From Morella rubra (Eukaryota > Streptophyta > Magnoliopsida > Fagales > Myricaceae): a stretch of 64,000 bases of DNA. Made by a program: the position numbers and the translations under genes. The stretch is taken from positions 8,163,647-8,227,646 of the forward strand of contig CM025851.1 in assembly GCA_003952965.2 (NCBI GenBank). The letters are read 5' to 3'. Shown here piece after piece: positions 12,233 through 23,370 of this stretch. The notes beneath the pieces are model-generated. The model saw only the letters and a list, made by a program, of their open reading frames with translations. It had not been told where the DNA came from and did no database searches. Each line of letters opens with the position of its first letter. Position 1 is the first letter of the stretch.

Positions 12233-14700
12233 TTTCATATTTTTTTAACCATCTGGCCTCTCCTGTGATATACCTTAGGTTAGTAGCTACCAATAACATG
12301 CCCCTTTTTGTAAATTTTGGGTATGAATTTTCCGACTGTAAGTTTTAATTCTCTGTGTCTCCCTCTATCAGTACAGCATAAAATTCCATTTGTGCCTCTC
12401 GAAAACTTGAAATATCTCATCTGTGAGCCGCTTGGCTTACAGACGCCCATACGAAGAGAGAAGAGAATAGGCCCTTGGGAAAAATTTCACCTTGAGGTCA
12501 ATGTCATTTTTACATTTCAAATTACTCTGTTTGTTATATTAAGCTCTCGAACTATGAAAGTTATCACCGTGCATCTTCTAAGGAGATCCGATGAATGATA
12601 CGGGTTTCCTAGTTTGAGATCTTAATATGAAAATTTGATAATTTGGATTCTAAATTGATATTGAATCCACTATTTGGGGACACGAGCATTTTTTTCCCGT
12701 ATTGTTCTGTTTTTCTTTATCGATGGTTTGGTTACCCCAGTAGGTACAAAGGCGAGGCAAGAAAACATGCTGAGAAATCTAAACCCATACAAAATGGTGC
12801 TTGAAGCTGCAAATATTAGATCCATCGATCCTGGTTTGGTTTGGAGCAGGGAATTGTATACTCGAATAACCCTATTCCTTCAACTAATTCAATTGATATA
12901 TTTAGCTTGCCAAAGAATAGCAGAAACTAATTTAAATATTTATGAATACTTTTTTTTTTCTTCATAATCAGAGGTTTACTAATATGAACCAGTATTAATT
13001 CGAGCATTAGGGGTGTCAGAAAGTATTTCTCTAGACCAATTAGGCTGCTCATAGGAAACCTCTACAGCATGTAAATTATAAAGCGTGGGGGCAAAAGATG
13101 ATGTGTTAATATCTGCAAGTTCCAAAATATATTCACCAAATTTCTTTTTTATTGGAAATTTTTTCTTTTCTTTTTCTTTTACATTTTTTTTTTATTGTCA
13201 GGCTTCGGATGATTGAAGGCACTGGTCCTAGATCAGTAGATCTTTTTCAGGTTCAGAGTCTCACGTCTCTCTACAGTCTCCACTTAGAGAATGTGACCCA
13301 AAACTTCCAAAAAAACGCAAACTTCCAAAAACTATTTCTATGGGTCATTACCTAATCAACATCGACATATAAAAATATCCAGTACGAAAAAATTGGACGG
13401 ACGAAAGAAAAGAAGGGTGGGAGGCCGCTGCAAGTGGGCGTCCAGCAGAACTGCACAGAATCTCTAAACAATCTCTCGTAAATGTACATACACACATCAG
13501 ATATTATTCTCTATTTGTAGCCTCAATAATTCTGCTCCACTTTCCCCTCTTCTTAGTTCACCTACTCATGTCCTTTTCATTCTTCTGTTGGCGATAAGCT
13601 GCTCTCAATACCACGCTCGACATTGTTTAATCAGTTAATCTCTTCTGGGTTGTCTGTAGTCAAGTACAAGGAGTGGAGCTTCTCAGTCCTCAGACATAAA
13701 CGTCAATCTCCAGCCGTTCCATCACCCGTTATTGTAATGGCTGAGGCATAGCTGGAATGCAAGTGGATTTTTATTGGAGTCTGCAAACTTCCGGGCCCAT
13801 ATTCCCTTTCACTCGACACGACTTTTTTCATTTGTGCAATTGGCTTTCACCTTGAAACTTCGGTCCATTAAGTGGGTTAGCCGAAGTTCCTTTGGGGAAT
13901 CATGGTGATATTGTGATGTATCTTCCCCACTAAATGCCAAGTTCTGCACGAGGAAACCTATCAGGGCAATTGGGTACTTTGGAGGCGTTGGGTGAGGAGA
14001 ACCCGTTACCCTGGACCCTTGGTCACTCAATGGGTTCACAGATATTTGAGCCCGTAAACTGCCTTGAGAGTCCTCGAATATATTAGTCCAAGTTGGATTT
14101 GTTTTCTTTAATTACGCGTCAAAATTCAATTTTGTATTCCGATTGATAAATACTAATTTTACCCACTTTAAAAAATATCTCGCTTTTTTCTTTCTTCTTT
14201 CAAAAGTTCTTTTCGTTTTTTGTTTTGTTTTTTTTTCTCTCTTGCATAACACCCAAGCAAAAAATGTAAGAAGTTCGATTCTAGAGCTGGAGTAGGAACA
14301 TGTCAATTTAATACTAAAATTGAAAATAAATACAATTTTTAAAAGTTAATTATACTTTACACTTTCGATCTTTTAATTTTAAGATATTTCACTTATATAA
14401 ATTTAGGTTATTTTGATTCCTATCTGCTGTTTATTTATCTGTTAAAACGAATAAAAATTTTAATTACGTGCTCTACTTGTAGTTTATTAACTTATTTTAT
14501 CTCAAATATTTAAAAATAATTAATTACACTTAGCCTATTATGATAACCGAACCAGCAGAATAGCAACAGGTTAACGGGGTGGCTCATGGGGAACGAGATT
14601 TATGGGATTTGGAATTGTCAAACTTTGGCCAAATGAGAAAAAAAAAAAAAAAATCTCGATCCTCGGTTTTCGGGAAACAAACGTATTAGGATAATGTACT
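12233..14700. other. Intergenic stretch after the TPR gene
   Basis: It contains the TPR 3' UTR, then AT-rich DNA and pyrimidine tracts (13140-13200, 14180-14245). A short minus-strand frame at 13809-14039 has no recognisable domain. No gene is supported. Confidence 0.5.
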
Positions 14701-14734
14701 AGTGCTCAAACACCGGCACAGATCTTTATTCTCT

Positions 14735-15858
14735 CCCATTGGCAATTTGAAGTCTTAAGCCATGTCCCTGCTTTTCTTTAGAAGGAAGGACGGCGGCACG
14801 AACTTTCAGCCACAACCAATTGGCCATCCAAAATTATTACTAAGGAAGTAGCCAATATCGAATATTTATACTGATAAGAAGCACATGGTGTTATTTTTAT
14901 CCAGCACCGGGAGCTAGTGTTTGCTATCTAATAATTGCGTCATGGGTCTCATTGGAAATGTTTGATGCTTCTTTGGCGACCGCGCAGTCACCGGATGATA
15001 AAGTGGACTCTGCATTCTATGATCTGGTTGCTTCCAGGAAGAAAAAAGGCCAAAAAAAAACTAGGAATGTAATGGGTCTAACATGTACGGTTCTCGTCCC
15101 AGAGAAATAGAACAATTTCAGTCTTTTGCATCTAAGGGATACTAAGGGTACGTTCGGTTCACAATTTTTCAAAAATATAAATGCAACAAAATTAACATCT
15201 AAAATTTTAAAAATTTATATATAAACACTAATAAATTTTACATAATCTTCAATAACTTTTCACATAAATCCAATACTTTAAAAAAAAATTATAACAAATC
15301 TTTTCTCTCTATATTTTTTTACCTAACTTCAATATTTTTTTATTAAAAAATTACATCAAATTATCTCTCTCTACACCTTTTTACAAACTCCAATAAAAAT
15401 TAAATATCTTTAAAACTTTTCACTAACCTTTATACAAAAACTTATAAAACTCCAATCTACATAAATATTCACAATTCTATCAAAATCCTACAGTTTTTTT
15501 ACGGCACGAACACCCTATAAGAGCTAATTGTTAAGACCTTTTGTCTTCATATTACAATTGGACAGCTGAGTACTCTCTTAAAACACACACAAGATCAAAG
15601 GGTCATGATACTTGAATTAAAACCTTAGGAACAAGATCGGAAACTGTTAAGGAAGGGCATCGTTAGTTCTAAAGCATTTTAAATCAGAAATATACAAAAA
15701 GGATGCAACACTTTGATATTCCATGCCGTTGGGTTTATTTCAAACTTCTATTATCTCGCTCTTGATAGATGAACAGCCGACTGCTGTGCAACACTGTCGT
15801 AACCAACCATTCCTGATGGAGATGCTATCGCTTCTCTGCTCCATTTGATCGTTCTTGA
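14735..15858 (-). pseudogene. 3' relict of an SD2-5-type lectin receptor kinase
   Basis: Positions 15751-15858 encode the last ~33 residues of an SD2-5 kinase on the minus strand (IKWSREAIASPSGMVGYDSV, ending LSRAR-stop), nearly the same as the end of the intact copy at 18710. The downstream flank 14735-15750 also aligns to 18010-18709. All upstream kinase and ectodomain sequence is missing: homology ends where the hAT element at 15859 begins, plus at most about ten bases after it. Two transposons, a MITE and a hAT, lie in or against this relict. It is a remnant of a sixth member of the tandem array. Confidence 0.85.
15146..15517. mobile_element. Tourist-like (PIF/Harbinger) MITE, copy 2, in the kinase relict
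   Basis: The ends are GGGTACGTTCGG and CGAACACCC(TA), flanked by TAA (15143-15145 and 15518-15520). The paralogous flank of the intact kinase copy, at about 18425-18440, runs straight through the insertion point and so serves as an empty site. A TAA target and GGGT...GTTCG ends are typical of Tourist-like MITEs. The element is non-coding and about 372 bp long. Confidence 0.82.
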
Positions 15859-16311
15859 TAAGGGTGAACAACTAGAAATCCGGTTGGACTTAAAATTAAG
15901 GACCGGACCGAACCCCTTATAAGCGGTCTGGTTCGGTTGGACCACTTAAGTGGTCCGGACCCGTTTCTCTCTTTTATTTTAATTTATTTTTTAGCTTTTA
16001 TTTTTATTTTTCATTTTTAGCTCACATCTTACGATAAAAAAATTAGTTGCAAATGTCTTAAAAAAAACTTAAGTACCATAAGTCAAAATAAAAAAAATTA
16101 TAAAAGTGTACAAAAATGTTATGTTTGTATTAACTTTTTTTTTTAAAAAAAATTATTATTTATATTAAGAAATCCGGTCTGGTCCAGACCGGATCCCAAA
16201 AGGCATAGACCGGATCGGATATAACCGGTTTTATAAATCCGGTCCGGACCAAGACCGGATTTGAACCACTAAGACCACAAATCCGGTCCGGTCTGATTTT
16301 GTGCAGCCGTA
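15859..16311. mobile_element. Short hAT element with CCGGTCCGG-rich ends (453 bp)
   Basis: It is flanked by a perfect 8-bp duplication, GTTCTTGA (15851-15858 and 16312-16319). The ends read TAAGGGTGAACAAC and TTTTGTGCAGCCGTA. Both subterminal regions are arrays of CCGGTCC/GGACCGG, and the middle is AT-rich and non-coding. It is a small relative of the two 1.66-kb elements at 34577 and 44490. It sits in the coding end of the SD2-5 relict. The 8-bp duplication and TAGGGGTG-like ends indicate the hAT superfamily. Confidence 0.85.
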
Positions 16312-16319
16312 GTTCTTGA

Positions 16320-17049
16320 ATGAGAAATGAATTTCAGCTTCTATTTTTACCGCTATTTTGAAACTCACAGTGTTTTGCAATTAAAATGAAACTTACTGTT
16401 TTGATTTGTTTTTTTTTTCTTTTATATTTTGTTTATTTTATGTTGATTAATTTATATAATATTCTTTTATTCAGATGAAGTAAAATTGTAAAGCCACATG
16501 AGCACTGACGAGTCAAATTAATGCCAGGTAAGAAAATAATTAAATAAAATTAGTGTCAATTTTCAAAATTTAAAAAGTACATATGCATTGCTTATGTAAC
16601 AAATACATACGTATAACTTATATAAATATGCATAGACTAAATCATAGCCTCTAAGATCATATATTAAGTTATGTACTTTAATTGCATAAGCTAATCTCAC
16701 AATATCTTTTGTTTGAAATAAATAATATGTCATAATTAAATAGTATCATATACTAATTATTCAAAAAATATATGCTCATTATAAGCATGATAATAGATGT
16801 TTTCTAAATTACTTAGATTTAGTCAATAAATATCCAATTACTATAACAATCATAGGTATAATTTAAAATATATCATATAACAACTTCAATTTTCAAAACA
16901 CTACTTCTAATTCCATATTGTATTAAGTAGGTCCCTTAAAATAAAATTTTCAAATACATGACAAAATAAAATTATATATTAAAAGGAATAAATAATCTAT
17001 AAAATAATTATTAACATTAAAAGCATATAATTAATAAATAATTTTTTTT
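16320..17049. other. AT-rich non-coding stretch
   Basis: Very AT-rich with no open frame. It may be interior sequence of the CACTA-type element whose end follows, or ordinary spacer; I cannot tell. Confidence 0.4.
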
Positions 17050-17542
17050 TTTGCACTTATAACTATAGCAGCGTTTGTTGACACAAACGCTGCTATATAT
17101 ATACTTTTAGCAGCATTTAAAAAAAATGCTGCTAAAGGTTAAGCTATAGCGGCGGTCAGTGTGACCGCCGCTATAGATACCTGATTTCTAGCGGCGTTTG
17201 TACACAAACGCCGCTAGAAATTAGACCTTTAGCAGCGTTTTTTACAAACGCTGCTAAAGGGGGTCTGTAGCGACGGTCAGAAAGACTGCTGCTATAGAGC
17301 GAACTTTTTGCGGCGTTTTACAAACAAATGCCGCTATAGGGGTTCTTTAGCAGTAGTCAGTGAACGACCGCTGCTATAGATCGGTCTGTTAGCGGCGTTT
17401 TACAAACAAACGCTGCTAAAAGGGGTCTTTAGCGGCGGTCCAATAGGTGCTTTTTAACAGCGTTTGTCCACAAACGCCGTGAAAGACCCCCTTTTAGCGG
17501 CGTTTTTTGTGACCGCCGCTAAAGATCTGTTTTTTTGTAGTG
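17050..17542. mobile_element. CACTA-type transposon end with subterminal palindrome array
   Basis: The right terminus ends TTTTTTTGTAGTG, the reverse complement of CACTACAAAAAAA, the signature of En/Spm-type elements. Inside it are about a dozen short palindromes such as TAGCGGCGTTT...AAACGCCGCTA and AGCGGCGGTC...GACCGCCGCT. These are typical CACTA subterminal repeats, which in known elements bind the element-encoded TNPA/TNP1-like protein. No matching CACTACA left end was found, so this is probably a truncated or solo end. Confidence 0.8.
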
Positions 17543-18009
17543 AGTAGATCTTTTTGACGATGCCAAAATCACCTAGAGCTGGAGTCGATCAGACCTAAAA
17601 GGGAACAAGGAGAGGGGCGGTGTCGGATGTGGAGACTTCGATGCCTAAGTTAAATCTCAAGAAGAATTTAGTATTATAAGAGCAATTAAGCTTAAGAAAA
17701 TATGAAAGGGTACCTGCCTATTTATATGTTGGGGGATTAGAGTCCTAAGAGGAGTTTTAATACCGTGAGCTTTAGGACTCCTTAAATAACCAAGCGGGAA
17801 GGCATGGAGGGATAAATTCATATGCGTGTGGGCCAGGGGCCTCGAGCATGCCTATGGACTTAGACGGGGCTACAGTTGGGTTAGTCTATTTCTAATGGGC
17901 TTGGCCGGTCATATTATGACCCATCACTTTCTTTCTTAAGGAATTAGCCTGAGAGAGTTCGCTGTCTAGAATCCGGTCCCATACACGAGCTGTTTAACAC
18001 AGATCTCTC
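17543..18009. mobile_element. Possible LTR-retrotransposon LTR fragment
   Basis: Non-coding sequence whose phrases (an opening GACGATGCC region, a GGTACCTGCCTATTTAT stretch, then a CCCATCAC tail) resemble plant LTRs. Ends and family are not established, and it is only a fragment. Confidence 0.25.
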
Positions 18010-18709
18010 CAATATTGGCAATTTAAGTCTTAAGCCATATATAACTCTAAAAAAAAAAGCAAGGACTGCGGCACGTTGGAATTTTAAGCCATAACCTATT
18101 GGCCATAAAAAACTATCATTAAGGAATTAGCCAATATCGAATATTTATACTGATAAGAAGCAAATGGTGTTATTTTAATCCAGCACCGGGAGCTAGTGCT
18201 TGCTAACTAATATATAATTGCTCCATGGGTCTCACCGGATATGTTTGATTCTTCTTTGGCGACCGAGAAGTCACCAGATGATAAAGTGGACTCTGCATAT
18301 TCTATGATTGGTTACTTGCAGGACGAAAAAAAAAGGCAAAAAAACTAGGAATGTAATTAATGGGTCTAACATGTACAGTTGTCATCCCAAAGAAATAGAA
18401 CAATTTCAGCCCTTTGCATCGAAGGAATACGAAGAGCTCGTTGTCAGGACCTTTTATCTTCATATTACAATTGGACAACTGAGTACGTACTCTCTTAAAA
18501 CACACACTGACACACAAGATCAAACAGTCATGATACTCGAATTGAAACCTTAGGAACTAGATCGGAAAACTGTCAAGGAAGCCATCGTTAGTTCTAAAGC
18601 ATTGTAAATCAGAAGTACAAGAAAACGGATATTGCAAAACTTTGATATTCTATGCCAGTATGCCGTTGGGTTTATTTCAAAAACAGTCTACAGCATACAA
18701 TGGCTTCTA
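18010..18709. other. 3' flank of kinase copy 1, duplicated at 14735-15750
   Basis: This is the likely 3' UTR and downstream flank of the SD2-5 copy at 18710. It aligns along its length with the flank of the relict upstream. The plus-strand frame 18308-18553 is not a gene. Confidence 0.7.
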
Positions 18710-21142
18710 TCATCTCGCTCTTGATAGCTGAACAGCCGACTGGTGTGCAACACTGTCGTAACCATCCATTCCTGACGGAGAAGTGATCGCTTCTTTGCCC
18801 CATTTGACCGTACTTGAAAGAGAACCCAAATTATTGGAGGTTGGAGGTTGAGGCACCGGACAATGACCTTCAAGCATTTGAACTACTCTGGTCATTGGCG
18901 GCCTCAAATGCATGTCTTCTTGTATGCACCATAATGCTACTTTGACAGCAGTCACAACCCTCTTATCGTTCTTATTTCTTTCAAGCCTTAAATCGAGAAC
19001 GTCTTTCAGCTTTTCTTCTTCCATCATCTTGAAGGCATAAGAAGGAAGATAAGATTTCTCTGTGGACTGCCTTGGATCAGAATTCTTCCTTCCTCCAATT
19101 ATCTCAAGCAACAGCATTCCGTAGCTGTATACATCACTCTTCTCTGATATGGCATGGTTAAAGATCCATTCTGGTGCAAGGTACCCCCTTGTACCCCTTA
19201 GCTGTGTACATACAAGGCTTTGCTCTCTGTCCATAAACTTAGCTAAACCGAAATCTGAAAGTTTGGCAACATAATTATCATCAAGGAGAACATTTTCTGG
19301 TTTTATATCACAGTGGATAATCTTCACTTCGCACTCCTCGTGAAGATAAGCCAATCCTTTTGCTGTGCCCACAGCAATGTTGAATCTTGTATCCCAATCG
19401 AGCATGGGACCATCTTCATTATCCTTGAAAATCAATCTGTCTAACGATCCTTTAGCCATAAACTCATAGATAAGAAGCCGATGGGGCCCCTCAGCGCAGA
19501 AGCCTTTGAGCTGGACCAGATGAACATGGTGGATACTCCCAATAAGACCAATTTCAGCTCTAAACTCTTTCATTCCCTGCCCAATGCCCTCCAATTGTTT
19601 CACCGCCAATAGCATACCGTCAGGTAGCACACCTAGGTAGACTGAACCAAACCCTCCTTGGCCAAGTTTAATAGAGAAGTTGTTAGTCGCTTTGTGAAGA
19701 TCACTGTAACTGAAACGAACAGGCATTCCTGCAAGAGTGTCCAAAAGAGTTTCATCTTCTAAAGGTTCTTCCGACGTTTCCAAAAGTATTTTGTTTTTGC
19801 GGTGGCAATAGAACGCACCGTAAATAAGACCTACGATGACCAGAAATGATCCACCAACAATGATCACAATAAACTTAATGTCATTTCCATTTCCTCTTCC
19901 TGGACTTGGCCCTCCATCTCCATTGCTAATTGTGCCCTTCGCATAAGACACATAACCAGCAGAGCCTGCTTCAGCAGCTCGCAAACTTCCTATCTGGTCA
20001 AACAGAAAGCAACTTCCGGAAGTGTTGTCAAAGAACAGCACAAGGCAAGAGCAGTTTCCAAGGCAAGCTTTTTGGCAAGCATGTATATCTGATTTCAAAT
20101 TGGGTGTAGCAAACCCAAGTGCAAAATAATCAAGATTCTCACCAACATATGAAAGGTCTACTGAGCTCCGGGAGCTATTACAGGTTGAGTTAAGCACAGG
20201 GTTGCAATTTACAGAGTTAAGGGAAGAAGGGCAATGGCACTGGCTGTTCATATAGCAAACATAATAGGGGTCACAGGGCTCAGGGAGGCTGCAGAAACCT
20301 TGTGGTATTGCGGTAGCCTCAGGAGTGACATACTGTCCCTTTTGAAGATTAGAAAATGTGATTGAACCATCGGAGCCTAAAACAGCAGCCCACAAGGCAT
20401 TCGGTTGAACATTGTTTGAGAAGATAAACTGCCAGAGTAAGGCTCCCTTTTGATCATAGAAATCCCATGAATTGGACATCAAAGATGCAGAGTGAACCTT
20501 GCCACTGATATTGTTCCTGGTTTTCCGATTGTCATCTGCTATAGTCCAGTAGATTTGTGGGGTTTCATATCCGGCATACAGGACCAAATCTCCTGACATG
20601 ATTTCAAGATACTGAGACAAGTTATTGCGGTTGGGAACACTTTGTAGTTGCATTCCTTCCAAGAATTCCTGGCCGAGCAAAAGGGTATCGGTGGGATGGC
20701 TAAAACTCTGCCAAAGAACTCTTCCCTTTTCCCCCAGCAAAACCAAGTTTCCAGAATCCTGCAATTCCATGGCTGTAGCTCCTTCTCCTGTTGTGTTCGT
20801 AGACCAAACCTTAACATTCTGACTTTCCATGTAAACATTCCCATCTTTGCCAAATTCAAAATAACCAGAAGTGTCAATCAATGAGCCTGCAGTCCAAACC
20901 ACTGTGGAACTGTTCAAGTGGATGATTTCTAGGGCAAACCAAGTGTTACCCTCGAGAGGACGGAAGCCACAACCGAATACTGAGGCGTTGGATAAGAAGA
21001 ATATACCGTTGTCCTCAAACCACTCCAACGTAGACGCTTGGAATCCCAGCTTGATCAGACCATGATACTGATGGATGGCAACGCAGGTTTGGAACACGAG
21101 GATGAGACAGAAACACATGGTTCTAAATTGGAACGAATCCAT
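18710..21142 (-). CDS. SD2-5: G-type lectin S-receptor-like Ser/Thr kinase SD2-5, copy 1 (intact)
   Basis: A single intronless reading frame of about 810 residues. I chose the Met at 21142 (MDSFQFRTMCFCLILVFQ) because it begins the signal peptide and aligns with the other copies; an in-frame Met six codons upstream (21160) also exists. The order, counted from 21160, is: signal peptide to ~29, bulb-lectin domain ~50-175, EGF-like cysteines ~290-320, PAN/apple domain ~340-395, membrane helix ~430-452, kinase ~495-765. Kinase motifs present are GQGGFGSVYLG, AVKQLEG, HCDIKPENVLL, DFGLAK and GTRGYLAPEWI. The catalytic loop is HCD rather than HRD, so it is a non-RD kinase, a class often linked to immune receptors. 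It is a plasma-membrane receptor; its ligand is not known from sequence. Confidence 0.95.
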   Translation of the reverse strand: MDSFQFRTMCFCLILVFQTCVAIHQYHGLIKLGFQASTLEWFEDNGIFFLSNASVFGCGFRPLEGNTWFALEIIHLNSSTVVWTAGSLIDTSGYFEFGKDGNVYMESQNVKVWSTNTTGEGATAMELQDSGNLVLLGEKGRVLWQSFSHPTDTLLLGQEFLEGMQLQSVPNRNNLSQYLEIMSGDLVLYAGYETPQIYWTIADDNRKTRNNISGKVHSASLMSNSWDFYDQKGALLWQFIFSNNVQPNALWAAVLGSDGSITFSNLQKGQYVTPEATAIPQGFCSLPEPCDPYYVCYMNSQCHCPSSLNSVNCNPVLNSTCNSSRSSVDLSYVGENLDYFALGFATPNLKSDIHACQKACLGNCSCLVLFFDNTSGSCFLFDQIGSLRAAEAGSAGYVSYAKGTISNGDGGPSPGRGNGNDIKFIVIIVGGSFLVIVGLIYGAFYCHRKNKILLETSEEPLEDETLLDTLAGMPVRFSYSDLHKATNNFSIKLGQGGFGSVYLGVLPDGMLLAVKQLEGIGQGMKEFRAEIGLIGSIHHVHLVQLKGFCAEGPHRLLIYEFMAKGSLDRLIFKDNEDGPMLDWDTRFNIAVGTAKGLAYLHEECEVKIIHCDIKPENVLLDDNYVAKLSDFGLAKFMDREQSLVCTQLRGTRGYLAPEWIFNHAISEKSDVYSYGMLLLEIIGGRKNSDPRQSTEKSYLPSYAFKMMEEEKLKDVLDLRLERNKNDKRVVTAVKVALWCIQEDMHLRPPMTRVVQMLEGHCPVPQPPTSNNLGSLSSTVKWGKEAITSPSGMDGYDSVAHQSAVQLSRAR

Positions 21143-23130
21143 AACGGGTGTAAGCACCATTAATTCAATGAATCAGTCTATGGGCCCCAGAAATCTCTCC
21201 AAACTTCGATACAGCTATTTATCTGATGTATACGGCTGATTTGAAGATGAGAACGGGTTCACAAGCGAGGAATAAATTTGTTTGACAAGGCACAATCTAA
21301 GATTTGACTGCAGGATGCTAAAATTGATTACGAATAAAGGAAGTAAAAAGAAACACCTCATACATTCGTAAGCCAAAAGATATGTAATGTTGCAGCATTA
21401 ATCTACGAATGGTATAACCACAAAATTCCAGGTTCGTCGAAAGTCCTGTGTGCTATTTGAAGCGGACTGATGAAAGAAAGAAGATGCAGATACGCTTTGT
21501 CTACGTGAAGCAGACCAGGTCTAGCAAAAAACAACTTATAAGGACAGACTAGAAACGGAGAGAGTCCTTTTGCAACTGACTGGGTTTTTTTGGCTTAGCA
21601 GTATCCAAAATGCAAGCAGATCAAACACATTTTGGCATCTTCGCAACTCTGCATGGCCATTGATGAGAAGCAAAAGATGACCCAGAACGCATTAGAAGGG
21701 TATGGCTGACCTCATTTGTTTGTTAACCGCACAAAGAGCTGGATTGGTCTTCTACTTTCCCCTGATTTGAGAGAGGAGACCATGATAAGAATAAGAACCC
21801 AAGAGATCATGTTCTTTCTTAACTTCAAACTTCTGCTTTCAGCTGCGCTTCTGTTGCTGTGCTGCACATTTATGTAATTGGTCAATGTCCTGGGAAATTA
21901 AAAACCTATTGTTTTGTGAGAGCACCTCGTGCTAGTTGTATTATTTATTTTTATTTTGTTTGCGGTACTAGTTTTATTTACTCTTTATCGTACATGATCT
22001 AGGCAGATTTTTCTTCTTCTTACTAACCATTTAGAACATGCATTGAAGTCTTTATATCAATAAAGGAGCTGTTAATTGTTGTGATAAAAATAAAACATGA
22101 CATGGGGAAGTGTAAGCTGAATAAATTACAAACTGCGGCCGACGTGGTCCCCACTAGATTGAAAAATGATTGGTGGCCGTTTCATCCAGAAGTGCGACTA
22201 AAATGGATGTGGAATGAGTAATAATTAAGGAAACGATATTATTATTATATTATTAATCACGGACAATAAGAAGATGTTCGGTTAGATTAGTGGTTTTTGT
22301 GAGAATTTTTTGTATTTTGAGAATTTTTAAGTGATGTTAATTTTATTGGTATGCGTGTTGTAGTTATTTTTAGCTGACGTTAAAAAATATATTTAGTTTA
22401 TGTATTATTAGAATTCAAAAAATTCTTAGAATATAAAAAAATCAACAAACTCTAATTCTATTTCATTGGTTATTGCAATAAGCTTCTGTTCTTTGTCCTA
22501 GATCCACTCTGGCCCTCACTGACAGGGTACTGTACATTAAAGGCAGACAAACTCAAATGAGTAAGCAATCATCTTAAAGAGATGTTCGATATTAACTTCA
22601 AGCTTCTGCTTTCAGCGGCGCTTTTGTTGCGGTCCTGGGAAAATAAAACCCTTTGTTCTGTGAGACCAGAAGCTTTACTAGTTTTATTTTACTCTCTATC
22701 TGAACATGACATGGGGAAGTTTAAGCTGAAGAAATTACAACTGCGGCCGACGTGGACTGCACATGGAAGAGAAATGATTGGTGGTTCCATATAGAACTGC
22801 GACTAAAATGCCCTTTTGAGGTTGTTAGCTGGTTGGAGTGTTGCTGGCTGGAGTTGTTGCTGGTCCGGTTTGCTGGCCGCTGATGTATTCAGATTAGTTT
22901 TTTCATGTCTCTTGGGTTCTAGCTGTGGGGCACTGGATGTTGTTATGATCTTTTGAGAATTCTACATGTCAGGATTACTTTTATGTAGGTTTTCCCCATA
23001 CCCTGTATTTTTTGGAATAGAAATTAAAATTGAATTACATACCCAAAATGAAAATGTAACTTGTAAGGTTCTCATCCCAAACAAATAAACACAACTTCAA
23101 TCCTTCTCATTCAATGAAAACTCATACCTC
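21143..23130. other. Spacer between kinase copies 1 and 2, with internal duplication
   Basis: It holds the promoter of copy 1 (minus strand), which aligns with the upstream region of copy 2 (25.9-26.5 kb). Positions 21800-22210 and 22570-22805 are diverged direct repeats of each other, with shared phrases around CTTCTGCTTTCAGC and GGGGAAGT. Both carry uninterrupted versions of the spacer that the large transposon nest interrupts at 26.52 kb. Confidence 0.7.
22270..22452. mobile_element. Possible small MITE
   Basis: The arms GAGAATTTTTTGTATTTTGA and ATTCTAAGAATTTTTTGAATT (as its complement) are loosely inverted around a non-coding middle. It begins GTTCGGTTAGATTAG. No target duplication is resolved. 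Confidence 0.3.
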
Positions 23131-23370
23131 ATTGTTCATGGCTTTTTATCATTCGGATTAAACTAGGAGAGCATTTACTCTGTCTAAAACAGAAACAAAA
23201 TCAAAGGGTCATGGTATTTCACTATGAAAACCTTGGCAAACTAGCTAGGGAAGCTTTCAATGAAAACATCATAAGTTCTAAAGCATTATGCATCAGAACA
23301 AGACAAAGGATGTTTTTCTTTTTATGCCTCCGAGTTTATTTCAAATATAATTCCACCACAATCGCTCCTA

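Noticed and set aside
17050-17542. Regularly spaced palindromes as a CRISPR-like array
   Set aside because: The units are diverged inverted repeats without unique spacers, no cas genes are present, and the block ends in a CACTA terminus in a plant genome.
20539-20884. Additional open frames on both strands in the lectin-domain part of the kinase copies (also at 25297-25556 and 50484-50743)
   Set aside because: They recur in every copy because the lectin domain recurs; they are frame shadows with no independent conservation.
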